Assembly: GCF_006335145.1 (NCBI RefSeq) | Contig: NZ_VDMN01000001.1 | Location: 868,001-932,000 of the forward strand | Source: Aliirhizobium smilacinae | GTDB taxonomy: Bacteria > Pseudomonadota > Alphaproteobacteria > Rhizobiales > Rhizobiaceae | Direction of reading: 5' to 3' | Length of the DNA: 64,000 nucleotides | Shown: one piece after another, positions 56,835 through 64,000 of the stretch | Position numbering within the stretch: the stretch's first letter is position 1 | Layout of the letters: each line of letters starts with the position of its first letter | The notes under the pieces: generated by a model | Databases searched by the model: none | Told to the model about the DNA's origin: nothing | The model's input: only the letters and a program-made list of their open reading frames with translations | Program-made: the position numbers and the translations under genes

Positions 56835-58232
56835 ATGAGCGCCACGCTCAAGCTATACAATACCTTGATCCGCGAGAAATCGGCCTTCCAGCCGATCGAT
56901 GCCGATAACGTGCGCATGTATGTCTGCGGCCCGACGGTCTATGATTTCGCGCATATCGGCAATGCCCGCCCGGTCATCGTGTTCGACGTGCTTTTCCGGC
57001 TGCTTAATCATGTCTATGGCGCTGCCCACGTCACCTATGCGCGCAACATCACCGACGTCGACGACAAGATCAACGCCCGTGCGCTGCGCGATTTTCCGCA
57101 TCTGCCCCTCAATGATGCCATTCATGCAGTGACGGAAAAGACGGCGCAACAGTTCCATGCGGATGTGGCCGCCCTCGGCTGCCTCGAGCCGACGATCGAG
57201 CCGCGCGCCACCGACAATATTGCGCAGATGATCGAAATCATCGAGAAGCTGATCGCCCGCGGCCATGCCTATGTGGCGGAAGGCGAAGTGCTGTTCGACA
57301 CGAAGTCGATGACCGATTACGGCCAGCTTTCCAAGCGCCCGCTCGACGAGCAGCAGGCCGGCGCCCGCGTGGCCGTCGATGCGCACAAGAAAAACCCCGG
57401 CGATTTCGTGTTGTGGAAGCTCTCGTCCAATAACGAGCCCGGCTGGGAAAGCCCCTGGGGTCGTGGTCGCCCGGGCTGGCATATCGAATGCTCGGCCATG
57501 AGCGGCCGTTATCTGGGCGAAGTGTTCGACATCCATGGCGGCGGGCTGGACCTGATCTTCCCGCACCACGAAAACGAGATCGCCCAGTCCCGTTGCGCCC
57601 ATGGCACGCAGGTGATGGCGAACGTTTGGATGCATAACGGCTTCGTGCAGGTCGAAGGCCGCAAGATGTCGAAGTCGGACGGCAATTTCATCACCATCAA
57701 CCAGTTGCTGGAGACAGACACGTTCGGCGGCCGCACGTGGCCGGGCGAAGTGCTGCGTCTGGCAATGCTGATGACGCATTACCGCGAGCCGATCGATTTT
57801 TCGATCAAACGGCTGGAGGAGGCCGAACGCCTTCTCGCGAAGTGGCCGGCCGTTGATCCGTCCGAAATTCCTGCCGGAACGGAGGCCTGCCCGATCGTGT
57901 TCGAGGCGCTGGCCGACGATCTGAACACGGTCGCCGCCGTACAGCGTATCCACGCGCTGGCGCAGGAAGCCAATGCCGATCGGACGCTTCTGCCGATGTT
58001 TGCGGCAAGTGCAGCCCTTCTCGGTGTGTTGCCGAAAAAGACCGAAGTAGATGAGGCGCTTGCCGATGCCGTCGATGCGCTGGTTCAGATGCGACTGGAA
58101 ATGCTGAAGGCAAGGAATTTCGCCGAGGCCGACAAGATCCGCGACGAACTGTCCGCCAAGGGCATCCAGTTGAAAGACGGCAAGGATCAGGCGACGGGCG
58201 AACGGGTGACGACCTGGGAGGTCAAGCGGTAG
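56835..58232 (+). CDS. cysS: cysteinyl-tRNA synthetase
   Basis: 465 residues. Class I motifs: AHIGNARP (His40) and GRKMSKSDG, zinc ligands Cys31, HIECSAM and HHENEIAQS. Leader of about 200 bases without obvious element; GGGAG before ATG. Confidence 0.97.
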   Translation: MSATLKLYNTLIREKSAFQPIDADNVRMYVCGPTVYDFAHIGNARPVIVFDVLFRLLNHVYGAAHVTYARNITDVDDKINARALRDFPHLPLNDAIHAVTEKTAQQFHADVAALGCLEPTIEPRATDNIAQMIEIIEKLIARGHAYVAEGEVLFDTKSMTDYGQLSKRPLDEQQAGARVAVDAHKKNPGDFVLWKLSSNNEPGWESPWGRGRPGWHIECSAMSGRYLGEVFDIHGGGLDLIFPHHENEIAQSRCAHGTQVMANVWMHNGFVQVEGRKMSKSDGNFITINQLLETDTFGGRTWPGEVLRLAMLMTHYREPIDFSIKRLEEAERLLAKWPAVDPSEIPAGTEACPIVFEALADDLNTVAAVQRIHALAQEANADRTLLPMFAASAALLGVLPKKTEVDEALADAVDALVQMRLEMLKARNFAEADKIRDELSAKGIQLKDGKDQATGERVTTWEVKR

Positions 58233-58289
58233 CTTGCCGCGTCCGGGTAACCGGCCCTATGCTGCAACTGAAAGTCGAAGGAGGAAGGC

Positions 58290-58550
58290 ATGAGTGCAGA
58301 GCATCACGTTAAACTCTTCCGCAACGGCGGTGCCCAGGCGGTGGTTATTCCGGCTGAATTCGAAATGGCGGGGGAAGAAGCCGTCATGCGCAAGGAGGGT
58401 GATCGGCTCGTGATTGAGCCGGTCGGGCCAAAAGACGATTTTCGCGAATGGCTGGCAACCATCGAACCTTGGGATGAAGAATTTCCCGATGTGGATGAAG
58501 ATCAGCAGCCGATGAAAGAAACCGACATCTTCAAGGATGCCGACCGGTGA
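58290..58550 (+). CDS. vapB: VapB-type (AbrB/MazE-fold) antitoxin
   Basis: 86 residues. HVKLFRNGGAQAVVIPAEF is the swapped-hairpin DNA-binding domain; acidic C-terminal tail (PWDEEFPDVDED) for toxin binding. GGAGG before ATG. Overlaps vapC (GTGA). Confidence 0.88.
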   Translation: MSAEHHVKLFRNGGAQAVVIPAEFEMAGEEAVMRKEGDRLVIEPVGPKDDFREWLATIEPWDEEFPDVDEDQQPMKETDIFKDADR

Positions 58551-58966
58551 CAACGGCTTGGCGCTACATGCTCGACACGAATATTGCCTCCGAGATCATC
58601 CGTCATCCGGACGGTGCCGTTGCGCACCGCATGCTGGATGTCAGTTCGGCCTGTTGTATCAGCACGCTGGTCGCCTCCGAGCTTCGTTACGGAGCCCAAA
58701 AACGAGCCTCGCCGAGACTTACAAATCTTGTCGAGGCTCTGATCCGGCGGTTGGCTGTCGCAGCGTATGAGGATGTTTCAACGTTCCATTACGCGTCGAT
58801 CCGCGGTGATCTAACCGCTAAAGGCGCCTTGATCGGACCCGTCGACCTCTTCATCGCCGCTCATGCGCGCTCCCTCGATCTGACGCTGGTCACCAACAAT
58901 GTCCGCGAATTTTCACGGGTTGAAGGCCTGAAGGTCGAAAACTGGCTGGAGGAGAGCGCTTCGTGA
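58547..58966 (+). CDS. vapC: VapC-type PIN-domain ribonuclease toxin
   Basis: 139 residues, GTG start. RYMLDTNIASEII with first catalytic Asp, STLVASELRYGA with Glu, and GPVDLFIAAHARSLDLTLVTNN with the last Asp(s): intact PIN site. The stop overlaps the start of the next gene (GFA) by four bases. Confidence 0.9.
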   Translation: MTTAWRYMLDTNIASEIIRHPDGAVAHRMLDVSSACCISTLVASELRYGAQKRASPRLTNLVEALIRRLAVAAYEDVSTFHYASIRGDLTAKGALIGPVDLFIAAHARSLDLTLVTNNVREFSRVEGLKVENWLEESAS

Positions 58967-59457
58967 CACAGATCATCCACACCGGAGGCTGCCAATGCGG
59001 CGCTATCCGTTACCGCGCAACCGGCGAGATCGGTTTTCCGCATGTCTGCCATTGTCGGATGTGCCAGAAGGCGGCGGGCAGCTACTTTTTGCCGTTCGGC
59101 GGTGTGATGCACGAGAATTTCAAGCTTACCCGCGGCGAACCGGCATGGTTCCAGTCCTCCGACAGCGCGCGCCGCGGCTTCTGCCGCGACTGCGGCACGC
59201 CGCTCTTTTATGACGGTGGGCACGATCATATCAGCATAACGCTCGGCTCGCTCGACACGCCCGAAAACGTCAAGCCACAGATGCAGACCAACCTCGCCCG
59301 CAAGATGCCCTGGTTCGGCGAGCTTGACGGTCTGCGTCACGATGCCGGCATGGATACGACACCGCAACAGCGTGCGGAGATCGCCGCCACCAGCCGGCAA
59401 CACCCTGATCATGAAACCGCACACTGGCCGCAAAAAGGATCGGAGCTGTGGATTTGA
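58963..59457 (+). CDS. GFA-family (glutathione-dependent formaldehyde-activating-like) zinc protein 1
   Basis: 164 residues, GTG start overlapping vapC. Zinc motifs GGCQCGAI, CHCRMCQKAAG and CRDCGTPL. Ends with HPDHETAHWP. GFA domain proteins bind zinc; formaldehyde activity was claimed for Gfa of Paracoccus, but most homologues have no known reaction. First of four. Confidence 0.9.
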   Translation: MTQIIHTGGCQCGAIRYRATGEIGFPHVCHCRMCQKAAGSYFLPFGGVMHENFKLTRGEPAWFQSSDSARRGFCRDCGTPLFYDGGHDHISITLGSLDTPENVKPQMQTNLARKMPWFGELDGLRHDAGMDTTPQQRAEIAATSRQHPDHETAHWPQKGSELWI

Positions 59458-59959
59458 CCCATCATCTCCATACCGGCGGCTGCCAATGCGGCGCGGTGCG
59501 CTTCCGTATCGAGGGCAAACCGGGCCAATCGTCGATCTGCCACTGTCGGATGTGCCAGAAAGCCTTCGGCGCCTATTACGCCCCGCTGATTTCCACGCGT
59601 GGCGCGCAGTTCGGCTGGACCCGCGGCGAGCCGACATATTTCCAATCGTCCAACCACGTGCGCCGCGGGTTCTGCGGCAATTGCGGCACGCCGCTTTCCT
59701 ACGAGGCCAGCGACGGGATTGCCGTCTCGGCCGGTGCGCTCGACGAACCGTCGGCGCTGCCACCCTCGATCCAGTACGGCATCGAGGCGAAAGTGCCGTT
59801 CGTCGATCATTTGGGCGCGCTGCCGGCACATCATACGATGGATGATATCGCGGAAGCTCCGTTTCTCGCCGAGATCGTCTCCAACCAGCATCCCGACCAC
59901 GACACAGAGACATGGAAACCGGTTCCTGCCATCGGCGCAGCCACCAAGGAGGACGATGC

Positions 59960-59963
<4 letters not shown>
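59448..59963 (+). CDS. GFA-family zinc protein 2
   Basis: 171 residues from GTG 59448; a TTG at 59454 has better GGAG spacing (8 bases). GGCQCGAVRF, CHCRMCQKAFGAYY, CGNCGTPLSYE; tail HPDHDTETWKP. Overlaps genes on both sides. Confidence 0.9.
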
Positions 59964-61407
<1,444 letters not shown>

Positions 61408-61436
61408 ACCGAAGTCGGAAAGGAGGGGAGGAAAAC

Positions 61437-61904
61437 ATGGGCGAAAGACTGACCGGCGGCTGCCAATGCGGCGCCATCCGATATGCGATCATCGGCCCAG
61501 TTACCGATCGGGCGATCTGCCATTGCCGCATGTGCCAGAAGGCCGTCGGATCGGTGGTCTGGCCGTTCTTTACCGTCTCGGCGGTCGATGTCGAATGGAC
61601 ACGCGGGCGTCCGGCTCTCTATCGCAGTTCAGAAGCCGCCGAGCGCGGCTTCTGTGCCGCCTGCGGCACACCTCTCAGCTTCCAGGCGACCGGTGACGAT
61701 ACGATCGACCTGTCGATCGGCAGTCTAGACGCCCCGGCGGCCATCGAGCCGGAGAAGCAGTATTTCGTCGGCAACCGCATGCCTTGGTTTGAGGCCATGG
61801 CCCACTTGCCTGAAAGGCCAAGCATCGCCACGCCCGAACAGATAGAGCGCCGCCGCCCTTTCCAGCATCCAGATCACGATACGACAGAATGGCCAAGACC
61901 ATGA
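61437..61904 (+). CDS. GFA-family zinc protein 4
   Basis: 155 residues, preceded by AGGAGGGGAGG. GGCQCGAIRY, CHCRMCQKAVGSVV, CAACGTPLSF; tail HPDHDTTEWPRP. Overlaps cimA start. Confidence 0.9.
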   Translation: MGERLTGGCQCGAIRYAIIGPVTDRAICHCRMCQKAVGSVVWPFFTVSAVDVEWTRGRPALYRSSEAAERGFCAACGTPLSFQATGDDTIDLSIGSLDAPAAIEPEKQYFVGNRMPWFEAMAHLPERPSIATPEQIERRRPFQHPDHDTTEWPRP

Positions 61905-63517
61905 CCCGAAACCGCATCCATCTCTTCGACACGACATTGCGCGATGGCCAGCAGACGCCCGGCGTCGATTTTTCGGTCGAGGACAAAATCGCGATTTCGG
62001 CAATGCTGGACGAATTCGGCTTCGACTATGTCGAAGGCGGATATCCCGGCGCCAATCCGACCGACACCGCCTTCTTTTCTCAACAGCGCACGAGCAAAGC
62101 CAAATTCGTCGCCTTTGGCATGACCAAGCGGGCCGGCATTTCCGCTTCCAACGATCCGGGTCTTGCCACGCTTCTGCAGGCGAAAAGCGATGCCGTCTGC
62201 TTCGTCGCCAAGAGTTGGGATTATCACGTGCGCGTCGCGCTCGGCTGTACCAACGAGGAAAACCTCGCCTCCATCCGCGACAGCGTCGAGGCAGCGCTTA
62301 CTGCCGGCAAGGAACCGCTGGTCGACTGCGAACATTTCTTCGACGGCTACAAGGCCAATCCGGATTATGCGCTTGCCTGCGCCCGCACCGCTTATGACGC
62401 CGGAGCCCGCTGGATCGTGTTGTGCGATACCAATGGCGGCACACAGCCGGGCGAAGTGACCGAAATCGTTTCGGCCGCCATCGCCTCGGGTATTCCCGGC
62501 GCCTCGCTCGGCATCCATGCCCATGACGATACCGGACAGGCGGTCGCCAACTCGCTGGCGGCTATCGAGGCCGGCTGTCGTCAGGTACAGGGCACGCTGA
62601 ACGGCATCGGCGAGCGCTGCGGCAACGCCAATCTGATCACGCTGATCGCGACGCTCTGTCTCAAGCAGGCCTATGCCTCCCGCTTCGAGACCGCAATCGA
62701 CCCGGAGCGGCTTTCGGGGCTGACGCGCCTGAGCCATGCCTTCGACGAGCTGCTCAACCGTTCGCCGAACCATCAGGCGCCTTATGTCGGCGCGTCTGCC
62801 TTCGCGACCAAGGCCGGCATCCACGCCTCGGCGCTGCTCAAGGACCCGCGCACCTACGAACATGTGACGCCGGAAAGCGTGGGCAATTTCCGCAAGGTGA
62901 TGGTCTCGGACCAGGGCGGCAAGTCGAACTTCATCAATGCGCTCAAGCGTCGAGGTATCGATGTCGCCAAGGATGATCCGAAACTCGACCGGCTGATCTC
63001 GATCGTCAAGGAACGGGAGGCGACCGGTTATGCCTATGAGGGCGCCGATGCCAGTTTCGAGCTTCTGGCAAGACGCACGCTCGGCGTGATCCCTGAATTT
63101 TTCGCCGTCGACGGATTCCGAGTGATGGTCGAGCGCCGCTTTGACAGTTTTGGTCGGGTAAAGACGGTGTCAGAAGCGGTGGTACGCATCGTTATCGACG
63201 GTGAGAACCATATGTCGGTGGCGGAAGGCGACGGCCCGGTCAATGCGCTCGATCTGGCGCTCAGAAAGGATTTCGGCAAATATCAGAACGAGATCGACGA
63301 TCTCGTTCTGGCCGATTTCAAGGTGCGCATCCTGAACGGCGGCACCGAAGCCATCACCCGCGTGCTGATCGAATCCACCGATGGAAGCGGCGTACGCTGG
63401 TGGACGGTCGGCGTCTCGGAAAACATCATCGACGCCTCGTTCCAGGCGCTGATGGATTCGGTCATCTACAAGCTGATGAAAAACCGCGAACTGGCGGGCA
63501 GGATTGCGGCGGAGTGA
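61889..63517 (+). CDS. cimA: (R)-citramalate synthase / 2-isopropylmalate synthase-like
   Basis: 542 residues. HMGL-like barrel with FDTTLRDGQQTPGVDFS, SLGIHAHDDTGQAVANSLAAIEAG (metal His) and GTLNGIGERCGNANL, then LeuA dimer (regulatory) domain. Length and TTLRDGQQTPG fit CimA (pyruvate + acetyl-CoA, isoleucine route). ATG 61889 or 61901 (overlapping the GFA stop). Confidence 0.92.
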   Translation: MAKTMTRNRIHLFDTTLRDGQQTPGVDFSVEDKIAISAMLDEFGFDYVEGGYPGANPTDTAFFSQQRTSKAKFVAFGMTKRAGISASNDPGLATLLQAKSDAVCFVAKSWDYHVRVALGCTNEENLASIRDSVEAALTAGKEPLVDCEHFFDGYKANPDYALACARTAYDAGARWIVLCDTNGGTQPGEVTEIVSAAIASGIPGASLGIHAHDDTGQAVANSLAAIEAGCRQVQGTLNGIGERCGNANLITLIATLCLKQAYASRFETAIDPERLSGLTRLSHAFDELLNRSPNHQAPYVGASAFATKAGIHASALLKDPRTYEHVTPESVGNFRKVMVSDQGGKSNFINALKRRGIDVAKDDPKLDRLISIVKEREATGYAYEGADASFELLARRTLGVIPEFFAVDGFRVMVERRFDSFGRVKTVSEAVVRIVIDGENHMSVAEGDGPVNALDLALRKDFGKYQNEIDDLVLADFKVRILNGGTEAITRVLIESTDGSGVRWWTVGVSENIIDASFQALMDSVIYKLMKNRELAGRIAAE

Positions 63518-63550
63518 GGCCGAGAACCTTGAATCAGCAATAGTCCATGT

Positions 63551-63576
63551 TTGCCAAATATTGTCAAATATGACAA
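63551..63576. promoter_or_regulatory. operator repeats of higBA
   Basis: TTGCCAAATA TTGTCAAATA TGACAA: two 10-base direct units and a perfect TTGTCA-AATA-TGACAA palindrome (63561-63576), 10 bases before the toxin ATG. Likely binding site of the antitoxin for autorepression. Confidence 0.6.
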
Positions 63577-63585
63577 CATTTCCTC

Positions 63586-63921
63586 ATGAGGGAGATCGCG
63601 TGGGTCAGGGCGGCGCTGAAAGACTTCGGAGCTTTTCCGGGGGTTGCTCAGAACCGCATAAAAGATGCTCTCGCGATCGCCAGCATGGGTCAAAAGGCAG
63701 ACATCGTTAAGCCGATGCAAGGTTTGGGATCGGGTGTGTTCGAAATTGCTCTCCCTTACCGAGGCGGTGCCTATCGCGCAATTTATGCGGTCCAGCTTGG
63801 TGATGCCATCTGGGTTGTTCACGCCTTTCAGAAAAAATCGGTGAAAGGCATTGCCATGTCGCAAAGAGAGATCGAGTTGATCAAAGCCCGGCTGACAAAA
63901 CTGAAGGAGATACTGCGATGA
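63586..63921 (+). CDS. higB: HigB-type (Gp49-like/RelE fold) toxin
   Basis: 111 residues. VRAALKDFGAFPGVAQNRIKDAL, VFEIALPYRGGAYRAIYAVQ and VVHAFQKKSVKG are the Gp49/HigB pattern: ribosome-dependent mRNA nuclease. Toxin-first order as in higBA. The stop overlaps the antitoxin start. Weak ribosome binding site. Confidence 0.87.
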   Translation: MREIAWVRAALKDFGAFPGVAQNRIKDALAIASMGQKADIVKPMQGLGSGVFEIALPYRGGAYRAIYAVQLGDAIWVVHAFQKKSVKGIAMSQREIELIKARLTKLKEILR

Positions 63922-64000
63922 GCGACGAGGATTTCGCCATCGTCAGGGGCAGCGGCAATATCTATGCCGACCTTGGCGATCCAGATGCCGATACCAAAAT
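63918..64000 (+). CDS. higA: HigA-type antitoxin, N-terminus (partial)
   Basis: 27 residues are visible (MSDEDFAIVRGSGNIYADLG), matching the start of XRE-type antitoxins that follow Gp49-like toxins. Runs off the right edge; HTH not visible. ATGA overlap with higB. Confidence 0.75.
   Translation, partial: MSDEDFAIVRGSGNIYADLGDPDADTK

Overview
The window is typical alphaproteobacterial chromosome of the Rhizobiaceae (Rhizobium/Agrobacterium/Sinorhizobium relatives). The evidence is the high GC content, Omp25-type porins, a GcrA/CtrA-era gene order such as fabD-fabG-acpP-fabF-mltG-yicC-gmk, lptF-lptG-lptD-surA-pdxA-rsmA and rpsF-rpsR-(DUF2232)-rplI-dnaB-alr-radA-cvpA-purF, and a cobalamin-riboswitch transporter operon of the rhizobial CbtJKL kind. 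I cannot resolve genus or species. No rRNA, tRNA, insertion sequence, prophage or CRISPR array was seen.

Layout. 0-15 kb: the 3' end of a TctC-type binding protein, an outer-membrane protein, uvrC, pgsA, moaD/moaE, an orphan LivH permease divergent from a CGNR zinc-finger regulator, a lipoprotein, ndk, a GST, a DinB protein, a degenerate GGDEF protein, an ABC-F ATPase, a prolyl oligopeptidase and a VapBC module. 15-26 kb: a polysaccharide deacetylase, pepA-holC, then the LPS-transport operon lptF-lptG-lptD-surA-pdxA-rsmA. 26-33.5 kb: a metal/cofactor island with ZigA (Zur-box-like site) divergent from a cobalamin-riboswitch operon coding for two tandem paralogous binding proteins, a FecCD permease, an ATPase and a SAM methyltransferase, followed by a membrane acyltransferase. 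33.5-40 kb: gmk, yicC, mltG and the fatty-acid synthesis genes on the minus strand. 40-53.5 kb: an aldo/keto reductase, ribosomal proteins S6, S18 and L9, dnaB, a DfsB-like protein, alr, a ParDE module, radA, cvpA, purF and an SDR. 53.5-64 kb: DedA, TetR with its operator, a YecD-like hydrolase, an AbrB-family permease, cysS, a second VapBC, four GFA-family genes around an iminopeptidase, cimA, and the start of a HigBA module.

How the genes work together. Most of the window is housekeeping: envelope biogenesis (LPS transport, fatty acids, peptidoglycan, phospholipid), replication/repair, nucleotide synthesis and ribosomal proteins. Accessory insertions between these blocks are mostly toxin-antitoxin modules (four, of three families), the cobalt/corrinoid transport island and the GFA cluster.

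Most notable points: the riboswitch operon has a duplicated binding protein, an intercistronic hairpin, a sequence able to sequester the first ribosome binding site, and a methyltransferase. A complete ParE toxin reading frame at 48548-48850 has no ATG/GTG/TTG start. A 36-bp palindrome at 6039-6074 carries two overlapping divergent promoters, one of which predicts a leaderless mRNA. All readings here are by eye; no database search was run.
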